Shown in pieces: positions 1-5,386 of a stretch of 6,620 nucleotides of DNA. Below the pieces are notes generated by a model. That model worked only from the letters and a program-made list of their open reading frames with translations, did not search any database and had not been told where the DNA came from. Position 1 is the stretch's first letter, and every line of letters starts with the position of its first letter. A program made the translations under genes and the position numbers. The DNA comes from an uncultured Granulicatella sp. (GTDB lineage Bacteria > Bacillota > Bacilli > Lactobacillales > Aerococcaceae): the NCBI GenBank assembly GCA_900551535.1, contig URWJ01000080.1, forward strand, positions 1 to 6,620, written 5' to 3'.

Positions 1-518
1 TGAACGATTTGGCTCGCTGTATTTTCGATATCGATACCATCTTTAACAGTTGTTTTGATTGTTGCTGCGATATCAAATTTATAGTAACGGCCGAATTCGA
101 ATTTAGTTGTGTCGATGACGCTGTTTTCATTTACAAATTCTGCTTTAGAAGTTGCACTGATTTTACCGTCTTCTACTTTAATATCGAATTTAGAAGTTAC
201 ATCTGCACCAGTTACGCTATCGTACACTTTAATGCCATCTGTAGTTACATCTAATTTGTCTTCTTCATAATCATCAGTGATTCCAACATATTGGATGTTT
301 TGGTCTGCAGCGAATTTAGTTGTATCTAACCATACTTGGTAGTAGAATTTGTCACCTTTTTTAAGTGTCTTACCGTTGATGTTTTCTGGTTCGTTGTTTG
401 TTGATTTGTCAGCATATGGGTTTGCATTTGTTTCTGCTACTTCATCTGTTAACTCATTATCATCGTCCATTAGTTTGTCGCCAGTGATATCAAATTTTTC
501 TTTATTCACAACGAATTT
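1..518 (-). other. SspB/antigen I/II C-terminal-type domain of the adhesin (incomplete)
   Basis: Residues 820-991 follow a Pro/Thr linker (VTPPPTTPEF). They begin KFVVNKEKFDITGDK and contain KGDKFYYQVWLDTTKF, GITDDYEEDKLDV, a SVTGADVTSKFDI segment and FGRYYKFDI. They end near DIENTASQ as the window closes. This series matches the repeated isopeptide-forming C domains of streptococcal antigen I/II proteins and the proteins named SspB-related isopeptide-forming adhesins. Such domains usually occur in tandem before an LPxTG anchor, so further copies probably lie beyond position 1. Confidence 0.8.
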
Positions 519-2975
519 CTCTGGTTTGAACTCTGGAGTTGTTGGCGGTGGAGTTACTTTGTTGTTGAACTCTTTGTCATCCGCACCAGTAGCGTTTCCG
601 CCTTCTGAAGCATAAGTTGTTACTGTTGTTAAAACGTGGCCAGATTTAGACACTGTAACAGTAATGTTTGCTTTCATTGTATCGTAGTCCATACGATCTT
701 CTTTTGTCGCTGGGATTACTTCTTCAACAGTATATTTGTGAACGCCGACTTTAGTCTTGTCATAGTTTAATGCTGTAAATGTAACGTTACCGTCTGCATC
801 GTTTTTCACAGTTTCGATTTCGTTACCTTCTGCATCTTTCAATACAAAACTGAACTCTTTATCTTTCAATGGACGACCTTCTAATTTCTTAGTGAAGTCG
901 AATTTAGTTGATACTGGAGGTACTACAAAGTTGTTGAACTCTTGGTCGTCAGCTTTAGAAGTTTCGCCGCCTTCTGCAGAGTAAGTTACTTTAGTTTTTA
1001 ATACGCCAGCAGCGTCTTGAGTAACTTCAACAGTCATAGTGATTTCCATTGCATCGTAATCAACATCCGCATCAGAACCTGCTTTTTCTGTAATCTTGTA
1101 CTTGTAAGTACCAGGTTTATTGAATGTTAATTCGCTGAACGAAACTTTACCATCAGCATTTTGAACTGTTTCTTCGTGTCCATCTGGAGAAGATTTTTGT
1201 TCTTTAATTGTGAAGCTGAATTCGCCGTCTACTAAGTTACGACCTTCTAAAGTTTTCTTGAATTCAGGTTTCACTTTAACTGGTTCAATCTTCTCATAGT
1301 AGTAAACAGGTTGTTTGAATGGTACAAGTGTATTTACTAAGTCAACGTTAATACCAATCCCTTTAACGCCACGTTCTAATTGGCTATTTGGAGAGCTATG
1401 TCCGATTCCATCTCCTAAGAATGGTACGAAAACAGTTTTATAAGGAGTATATCCAGCTGCCTTCTGGAAATCAAAACCAACTTCAATTCCATTAGGATGG
1501 TTAACTCCATCGGTGCCTGTAAATGCAATTGTATTTAAAGTACTCTTTACTTTAGCTAATTCTTCAGTATTTGCATTTCCTGGTTTAATTGGCTGTGTTT
1601 CAGCAATCAACATATATCCATCAGTACTCAAAGTACCATCTGAACGTTTAGATTGTTGTTTAGGGTCAAGTAAGTACACACGAATAACAACTGAACCATC
1701 TTCGTCCACTACTTCTTTAATACGTTTTAAGCCATAACGGTCTGCGTCCATGAATTTTGTTCCGACTTTATAAGGAGAACTTACATATCCTGAAGTAGTT
1801 GTTGGATCAGCGGCTTGGTATAAGCGATATCCATCAAATTGACGAACACCAGAAGCATTGAAGTTTTGTCCTTCCATTGCTTTCATCTTATAACTTGCTA
1901 ATTCTTCTTCTTTTCCGCTTTCTTTATACGATTGTGTAGATGTTTCAGTGCGTCCAGCTTGATAGGTTGGGTTTGATTTGTCCACAATTTTATATAAAGT
2001 TGTATTGTTAACTACTTGTGGAATAAGCGCATTTGTATCTGTAATTGTACGGCCATCATACGCAGGTTCTACAGCATTAAATTTATCCGTCATTGTACGC
2101 GAATTAAATACATCTTGATACAGTTGTGTTTTAGCAACATTTTCTGGAGTTCTCTGATCCAATTTCGCATATGATTGAATCACTTGATCAATATCCCAAT
2201 GGAATTGTAAAAATGGACTTCCGTCTCTTCCTTTATCTCCTGGATTCTTATCATATTTAACATATAAAGTTAACTCTCCGTTAGATGCTTGTTTTGTCTT
2301 TTGGAAAGTTTGTGGCCCACTAGTTTCATTAATTTGAACCGTTTCGATTACTGAACCAGTATTCTTATCTACTAATTCAACAGTAACATTGTTTGAATCA
2401 CTGAAAGGTTTATAAGCACGTGTATAATAATTTGTATTATATCGTTGATTATATCTTGTTAGATCTAATACGTGGAAAGTATAATCTGTATCTGCTTTTT
2501 TGTAGCTAGAGTCTGTAATGTCACGTGATTGTACACGGGCACCGTTAGGATTAGACATGTCAGGAGTTGCTGTTTCGCCCGCTTTAAGTGTTGTCTCAAC
2601 ATCAACTGGAGAGTTGTCACTTCCTTGTGAAGCTGCACGACGAGAACGTGTTCTTGGAGTTTCCCCTGCTGCTGGTGCTGCAGTTGTTGTTTCTTCTGCA
2701 GCTGCTGGTGCTGCAGTTGTTTCTGCTGCTGCTTCTGGAGCTGCAGTTGTTTCTTCTGTAGCTGCTGGTGCTGCAGTTGTTTCAGCCTCAGTAGTTGCCT
2801 CAGCGGTTGTTGCCGGCGCAGCCGCTGTCGTTGTTGCTTCAGCTGCTGTAGCAGATACTTCTTCTGCTGCTACTGCGTTTGTAGCAAAAATCGTTGTTCC
2901 TAATAAGACTGAGCATACGCCAATCGTCAATTTACGTAATGAGAAACGTTGACGCTTGCTAAAGATATCTTTCAT
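1..2975 (-). CDS. Large YSIRK-signal cell-wall adhesin with pilin-type and SspB/AgI-II-type isopeptide domains (3' end missing)
   Basis: Reading the minus strand from an ATG at 2975 gives 991 codons without a stop, and the frame is still open at position 1. A ribosome binding site AGGAAG lies 7 bases before the ATG. Residues 1-36 form a YSIRK/GxxS-type signal peptide (FSLRKLTIGVCS at 11-22, hydrophobic core, cleavage probably after AVA at 36), the kind that directs septal secretion of wall proteins. Residues 37 to about 103 are a low-complexity Ala/Thr/Pro/Glu stalk. Residues about 116-560 form a region I do not recognise. Residues 568-684 and 690-807 are two FctA/Spy0128-like isopeptide domains. 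Residues 820-991 match the C-terminal domain type of antigen I/II (SspB). The only Cys is in the signal peptide, so a Cys-Gln thioester adhesion domain is excluded in the visible part. A wall anchor (LPxTG) is expected downstream but not seen. The likely role is attachment to host or bacterial partners; the ligand is unknown. Confidence 0.93.
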   Translation of the reverse strand, partial: MKDIFSKRQRFSLRKLTIGVCSVLLGTTIFATNAVAAEEVSATAAEATTTAAAPATTAEATTEAETTAAPAATEETTAAPEAAAETTAAPAAAEETTTAAPAAGETPRTRSRRAASQGSDNSPVDVETTLKAGETATPDMSNPNGARVQSRDITDSSYKKADTDYTFHVLDLTRYNQRYNTNYYTRAYKPFSDSNNVTVELVDKNTGSVIETVQINETSGPQTFQKTKQASNGELTLYVKYDKNPGDKGRDGSPFLQFHWDIDQVIQSYAKLDQRTPENVAKTQLYQDVFNSRTMTDKFNAVEPAYDGRTITDTNALIPQVVNNTTLYKIVDKSNPTYQAGRTETSTQSYKESGKEEELASYKMKAMEGQNFNASGVRQFDGYRLYQAADPTTTSGYVSSPYKVGTKFMDADRYGLKRIKEVVDEDGSVVIRVYLLDPKQQSKRSDGTLSTDGYMLIAETQPIKPGNANTEELAKVKSTLNTIAFTGTDGVNHPNGIEVGFDFQKAAGYTPYKTVFVPFLGDGIGHSSPNSQLERGVKGIGINVDLVNTLVPFKQPVYYYEKIEPVKVKPEFKKTLEGRNLVDGEFSFTIKEQKSSPDGHEETVQNADGKVSFSELTFNKPGTYKYKITEKAGSDADVDYDAMEITMTVEVTQDAAGVLKTKVTYSAEGGETSKADDQEFNNFVVPPVSTKFDFTKKLEGRPLKDKEFSFVLKDAEGNEIETVKNDADGNVTFTALNYDKTKVGVHKYTVEEVIPATKEDRMDYDTMKANITVTVSKSGHVLTTVTTYASEGGNATGADDKEFNNKVTPPPTTPEFKPEKFVVNKEKFDITGDKLMDDDNELTDEVAETNANPYADKSTNNEPENINGKTLKKGDKFYYQVWLDTTKFAADQNIQYVGITDDYEEDKLDVTTDGIKVYDSVTGADVTSKFDIKVEDGKISATSKAEFVNENSVIDTTKFEFGRYYKFDIAATIKTTVKDGIDIENTASQIV
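555..1274 (-). repeat. Two tandem Spy0128/FctA-like isopeptide (pilin) domains in the adhesin
   Basis: Copy 1 covers residues 568-684 (924-1274) and copy 2 covers residues 690-807 (555-908). They recur with a period of about 122 residues. Each starts with F-x-K-x-LEGR and continues with an EFSF strand. A central Y-K-I-T-E or Y-T-V-E-E segment follows, then a YDxM segment, and each copy ends in EFNN. By analogy with the Spy0128 N-domain, the self-forming Lys-Asn bond would join K574 to N682 (catalytic E630) in copy 1, and K696 to N805 (E751) in copy 2. The coding DNA is also visibly similar, for example around gttgttgaactct at 561 and 930. The residue assignments rest on motif alignment by eye. 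Confidence 0.82.
2668..2790 (-). repeat. 30-bp tandem repeats coding the Ala/Thr/Pro-rich stalk
   Basis: On the plus strand the unit gctgctggtgctgcagttgt is followed by ttc and a variable end. It recurs at 2668 (33 bp, with one extra gtt), 2701, 2731 (variant) and 2761, so the later copies have an exact 30-bp period. The translated unit is about ten residues, around ETTAAPAA. It lies just after the signal peptide and probably forms an extended, possibly wall-spanning or glycosylated spacer. Copy number can change by slippage or recombination without breaking the frame, because units are multiples of three. Confidence 0.85.
2868..2975 (-). other. YSIRK-type signal peptide coding segment
   Basis: Residues 1-36 of the adhesin. 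A short basic N-region (KDIFSKRQR) is followed by FSLRKLTIGVCSVLLG, a variant of the (Y/F)SIRKxxxGxxS motif with Leu in place of Ile. A hydrophobic stretch then ends in Ala-Val-Ala before AEE. Signal peptides of this family are typical of wall-anchored proteins of streptococci, staphylococci and relatives. The exact cleavage site is inferred from the AxA rule. Confidence 0.9.
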
Positions 2976-2982
2976 TTGGACA

Positions 2983-2988
2983 CTTCCT
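2983..2988 (-). promoter_or_regulatory. Ribosome binding site of the adhesin gene
   Basis: AGGAAG on the minus strand, 7 bases before the ATG at 2975. It supports this start; no competing in-frame start with a better site was seen, and the signal peptide begins right here. Confidence 0.85.
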
Positions 2989-3003
2989 TTTCTTTTAATT
3001 TTT

Positions 3004-3025
3004 GTTCTTTTTTTCACAAAAGAAC
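3004..3025 (-). promoter_or_regulatory. Leader hairpin just upstream of the adhesin ribosome binding site
   Basis: GTTCTTTT and AAAAGAAC form a perfect 8-bp stem with a 6-base loop, about 15 bases before the ribosome binding site in the predicted leader. There is no U-run after it that would make it a normal terminator in the gene's direction. A role in mRNA stability or translation is possible but not shown. Confidence 0.4.
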
Positions 3026-3105
3026 GATTACTAGCTCGAAAAGACGAAACAGATTTCACACTTTATCCACAATTAACACTATATATAAAATTTGTTAAAA
3101 TCTTT

Positions 3106-3130
3106 TCTACAGCGCATATTCTACTGTAAA
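3106..3130. promoter_or_regulatory. Dyad centred on the adhesin -10 box (possible operator)
   Basis: On the minus strand TTTACAG, 11 bases, then CTGTAGA: 6 of 7 positions are symmetric. The arms (3124-3130 and 3106-3112) sit on either side of the proposed -10 hexamer and reach the predicted start site, where a repressor would block RNA polymerase. In AT-rich DNA a chance match is possible, and no known regulator site is recognised. Confidence 0.3.
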
Positions 3131-3146
3131 TATTTTATAAATTCAA
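3118..3146 (-). promoter_or_regulatory. Probable sigma-A promoter of the adhesin gene
   Basis: On the minus strand TTGAAT (3146-3141, 4 of 6 to consensus) is followed after 17 bases by TAGAAT (3123-3118, 5 of 6). An A-run at about 3152-3158 lies upstream, like an UP element. Transcription would start near 3111 and leave a leader of about 135 nt. A weaker alternative -10-like TATATA lies downstream near 3080-3086, without a good -35. Confidence 0.55.
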
Positions 3147-3311
3147 CCCTACTTTTTTTGAAAATGAAGTGTGTAAAAATCTGTTTTTCCCAGAAAGTTC
3201 ATATTTTCATTTTCTTTCATGAATTCCGTTTGAAATCCAAATGAATTGAACAAATCCCGTAGGCATCGCGTTTTAAGAATATACCTTATGATTTACCATG
3301 ATTTTTTGCAC

Positions 3312-3349
3312 AAAAAAACAGCACTCAAAGCATGTTTGAGTACTGTTTT
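3312..3349 (-). terminator. Intrinsic terminator of the ABC-F gene
   Basis: On the minus strand a 15-bp stem (AAAACAGTACTCAAA pairing with 3329-3315) closes a 5-base loop and is followed by a run of seven T that begins inside the stem (3318-3312). The single non-Watson-Crick position is a G-U pair in minus-strand RNA but a C-A mismatch on the other strand. This supports action in the minus direction. It lies about 50 bases after the ABC-F stop. Confidence 0.9.
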
Positions 3350-3397
3350 GAAAACGGTTGTATCAACTTTCTTCCCTAAAAGTGAAGAATTTAATTT

Positions 3398-4942
3398 TTA
3401 TGCGAATTTTGAGAAATCCCAAATATCTGTCACTAATCCTTCGTAAAATTCAGGTTCGTGACACACCATTAATATACTTCCTTTATATTCTTGTAATGCA
3501 CGTTTTAGCTCCTCTTTGGCATCTACATCCAAGTGGTTTGTAGGTTCATCGAGTACGAGCACGTTTGATTCTTCGTTCATCAACTTACAGAAGCGAACTT
3601 TTGCTTGCTCTCCCCCGCTGAGTACTTGCACTTGACTCTCGATATGTTTACTGGTTAATCCACAACGAGCGAGCGCTGCACGTACTTCTGGTTGTGTCAT
3701 GGATGGGAAGGTATCCCAGATTTCTTCTAAGGCTGTCTTACGGTTTCCTTTTGGCGTTTCTTGTTCGAAATACCCAAGGTCGATATAGTCGCCACGCGTT
3801 ACTTTTCCGTTCAATGGCTTAATAATCCCTAATAAGCTCTTCAAGAGTGTCGTTTTACCGATACCATTCGCACCAACGATGGCAATCTTTTGGCCACGTT
3901 CCATTTCAAGATTCACATGTCCTGTTAATGGGCGGTCGTATCCAATCACTAAGTCTTCGGCTTGGAAGATGTAACGACCTGGTGCACGAGATGTCTTGAA
4001 CTCGAATTTTGGTTTTGGCTTCTCACTAGCTAATTCGATGACTTCCATCTTATCGAGTTTCTTCTGACGTGACATCGCCATATTACGTGTAGCCACGCGC
4101 GCCTTGTTCCGGTTTACGAAGTCCTTCAAGTCCGCAATCTCTTTTTGTTGACGGTTATACGCCGCTTCTAGTTGAGATTTCTTCATCGCATACACTTCTT
4201 GGAACTGATCATAATCCCCAACATAACGGTTCAACTCTTGATTGTCCATATGGTAAATCAAGTTCACGACGCTGTTTAAGAATGGAATATCATGCGAAAT
4301 GAGGATAAATGCATTTTCGTATTCTTGTAAGTAACGTTTCAACCATTCGATATGCTCTGCGTCTAAGTAGTTTGTCGGCTCGTCGAGTAATAAAATGTCT
4401 GGTTTTTCTAATAATAGTTTTGCCAGTAACACTTTTGTACGTTGCCCACCACTGAGTTCACTCACGTCGCTATCCATCCCAAATGCTGCAACGCCTAATG
4501 CACGCGCTACTTCATCGATTTTGGCATCAAGAATATAGAAGTCGTGGCTATCTAATCGCTCTTGCAACTCGCCCACTTCTTCCAGCATCGCGTTCATCTC
4601 GTCTTCGTTTGCGTCTCCCATTGCCATATACAATTCATTGATACGCGCTTCAGCCACAAATAAATCGTCGAAGGCTTTTTGAAGAACACTGCGAACCGTC
4701 ATTCCTGGTTCAAGGACGGTATGTTGGTCCAAGTATCCCACCTTTACATTTTTAGACCACTCGATTTTCCCTTCGTCGGGTTGTAATTGACCTGTCACGA
4801 TATTCATGAAGGTTGATTTCCCTTCACCATTTGCTCCAACGAGTCCGATATGTTCCCCTTTTAATAGACGGAAGCTCACATCATTGAAGATGGCTCTTTC
4901 GCCGAAGCCGTGTGTTAATTTTTCTACATTTAAAATACTCAT
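3398..4942 (-). CDS. ABC-F family ATPase (YfmM-type, ribosome-associated, no membrane domain)
   Basis: A 514-residue protein with two ABC ATPase domains in one chain and no transmembrane segment, the mark of the ABC-F family, whose members bind the ribosomal E site and act on translation. Domain 1 has Walker A GANGEGKST (37-45), signature LSGGQ (163-167), Walker B ILLLDEP (183-189) and switch His 217. A charged linker (about 235-320) corresponds to the P-site tRNA-interacting motif. Domain 2 has GANGIGKTT (357-365), LSGGE (441-445), VLVLDEP (461-467) and His 495. Both catalytic Glu (188, 466) are present, so it should be active. Length and linker fit Bacillus YfmM better than the longer YfmR and YdiF; this is recalled, not searched. 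The ATG at 4942 is preferred to the adjacent TTG at 4945 because AAGGAG then lies 7 rather than 4 bases away. It has its own promoter and terminator. Whether it affects antibiotic response cannot be read from the sequence. Confidence 0.93.
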   Translation of the reverse strand: MSILNVEKLTHGFGERAIFNDVSFRLLKGEHIGLVGANGEGKSTFMNIVTGQLQPDEGKIEWSKNVKVGYLDQHTVLEPGMTVRSVLQKAFDDLFVAEARINELYMAMGDANEDEMNAMLEEVGELQERLDSHDFYILDAKIDEVARALGVAAFGMDSDVSELSGGQRTKVLLAKLLLEKPDILLLDEPTNYLDAEHIEWLKRYLQEYENAFILISHDIPFLNSVVNLIYHMDNQELNRYVGDYDQFQEVYAMKKSQLEAAYNRQQKEIADLKDFVNRNKARVATRNMAMSRQKKLDKMEVIELASEKPKPKFEFKTSRAPGRYIFQAEDLVIGYDRPLTGHVNLEMERGQKIAIVGANGIGKTTLLKSLLGIIKPLNGKVTRGDYIDLGYFEQETPKGNRKTALEEIWDTFPSMTQPEVRAALARCGLTSKHIESQVQVLSGGEQAKVRFCKLMNEESNVLVLDEPTNHLDVDAKEELKRALQEYKGSILMVCHEPEFYEGLVTDIWDFSKFA

Positions 4943-4949
4943 CAACGTT

Positions 4950-4955
4950 CTCCTT
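4950..4955 (-). promoter_or_regulatory. Ribosome binding site deciding the ABC-F start
   Basis: AAGGAG on the minus strand, 7 bases before ATG 4942 but only 4 before the in-frame TTG at 4945. The spacing favours the ATG, so the protein starts MSILNVEKL. Confidence 0.88.
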
Positions 4956-4971
4956 AAGTTTTCTCTGGGTC

Positions 4972-4999
4972 ATTGTATCATAGTTTGCTCTAATGTCAA
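4972..4999 (-). promoter_or_regulatory. Strong sigma-A promoter of the ABC-F gene
   Basis: On the minus strand a perfect TTGACA (4999-4994) is followed after 16 bases by TACAAT (4977-4972, 5 of 6), preceded by TGA, which makes an extended -10 (TGnTACAAT). Transcription should start near 4965, giving a leader of only about 22 nt. That leaves no room for the attenuator leader seen before some inducible ABC-F resistance genes, so expression is probably constitutive. Confidence 0.85.
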
Positions 5000-5019
5000 A
5001 AAGGCTGAGCGACGAGGAT

Positions 5020-5044
5020 AAAAAAGGACCCACAATGTGAGTCC
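5020..5044 (-). terminator. Intrinsic terminator of the exporter/DUF1648 operon
   Basis: The minus-strand hairpin GGACUCACA / UGUGGGUCC (5044-5026) is GC-rich, contains one G-U pair that would be a C-A mismatch on the other strand, and is followed by a run of six T (5025-5020). It separates the upstream operon from the ABC-F promoter. Confidence 0.9.
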
Positions 5045-5087
5045 AAAACACCGTTTTTCTTTAGAAATTGAAAATTTCGTTCTTCCT

Positions 5088-5366
5088 TTAAAGATTGGCT
5101 ATGATGGTTATAATTGCAACAAGAATACCTACAATTGCCAATAGCAGATATTGCTTTTCTTTTACTTCACTCACCATATAGGCAATACTCCCTCCAATTG
5201 TTAGCACAAGAGGAAATAGAAGAGCTAAGAGTTTAGGTTCTTGTCTGGACGGATTTCCTGAAAAATCAATTTGTACCGTAACCAAATCAGGTAATGCTAT
5301 ATAGCTATATACCGCTAGAAAAATCGCAATCACAATCATAATTCCAGCAATCCATTTTTTATTCAC
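5088..5366 (-). CDS. Small membrane protein with a DUF1648 (SdpI N-terminal-like) motif
   Basis: A 92-residue protein with three predicted membrane segments: about 5-24, 46-64 and 72-91. Between the first two lies LPDLVTVQIDFSGNPSRQEPK (roughly 25-45). This fits the DUF1648 pattern of an LP-D start, a short strand, F-x-G-x-P and a late P-K. DUF1648 forms the N-terminal part of SdpI-type proteins; in Bacillus SdpI gives immunity to the SDP killing peptide. This protein has only that part plus a third helix, so immunity is not a safe call. The start is GTG: the GTG at 5366 is 9 bases from AGGAG, whereas the in-frame GTG at 5372 is only 3 bases away, which would be too close. It begins about 20 bases after the exporter stop and ends before a terminator, so the two are very probably cotranscribed. 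Confidence 0.78.
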   Translation of the reverse strand: MNKKWIAGIMIVIAIFLAVYSYIALPDLVTVQIDFSGNPSRQEPKLLALLFPLVLTIGGSIAYMVSEVKEKQYLLLAIVGILVAIITIIANL

Positions 5367-5375
5367 TATCACCGT

Positions 5376-5380
5376 CTCCT
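5376..5380 (-). promoter_or_regulatory. Ribosome binding site of the DUF1648 gene
   Basis: AGGAG within AAAAGGAGA on the minus strand. It lies 9 bases before GTG 5366 and 3 bases before GTG 5372, which favours the downstream GTG. No ATG start is available in frame at this position. Confidence 0.7.
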
Positions 5381-5386
5381 TTTAAC

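Larger units (their letters stand above)
3047..3186. repeat. Long-spaced imperfect inverted repeat flanking the adhesin promoter
   Basis: AAACAGATTTCACACTTT at 3047-3064 reappears on the other strand at 3166-3186 as AAACAGATTT, a few extra bases, then CACACTTC. The arms share AAACAGATTT exactly and then ACACTT after a short insertion. About 100 bases, including the promoter, lie between them. They could be a pair of regulator sites for DNA looping, or chance. Confidence 0.35.
2976..3397. other. Non-coding stretch between the ABC-F gene and the adhesin gene
   Basis: This 422-base AT-rich gap holds, in the direction of transcription, the ABC-F terminator (3312-3349) and about 70 bases with no recognisable signal. 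Then come the inverted repeat, promoter and dyad (3047-3186), the leader hairpin (3004-3025) and the ribosome binding site. Short frames read on the plus strand here have no ribosome binding site or family resemblance and are not counted as genes. Confidence 0.75.

Noticed and set aside
9..615. Two short plus-strand frames (9-254 and 349-615)
   Set aside because: They are antisense shadows of the adhesin's C-type domain, with unusual composition and no start signals. The minus frame is long, continuous and domain-rich.
1513..1737. Plus-strand frame of 74 residues
   Set aside because: It lies wholly opposite the adhesin N-terminal region and shows no ribosome binding site or recognisable motif.
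2668..2790. CRISPR array
   Set aside because: The repeats are directly adjacent, in frame with a protein, and have no unique spacers.
2518..2952. Plus-strand frame of 144 residues rich in Ala, Val and Ser
   Set aside because: It is the antisense of the adhesin's repeat stalk and signal peptide; the repeats keep stops out of this frame. It has no ribosome binding site and no family likeness.
1..2975. Thioester (Cys-Gln) adhesion domain in the adhesin
   Set aside because: The only Cys in the visible 991 residues is in the signal peptide.
3246..3543. Two overlapping short plus-strand frames in and beside the gap before the ABC-F stop
   Set aside because: They run through the minus-strand terminator and the end of the ABC-F gene, lack good ribosome binding sites, and resemble no family.
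4943..4945. TTG as start of the ABC-F gene
   Set aside because: It is only 4 bases from AAGGAG; the next codon, ATG at 4942, has standard spacing of 7.
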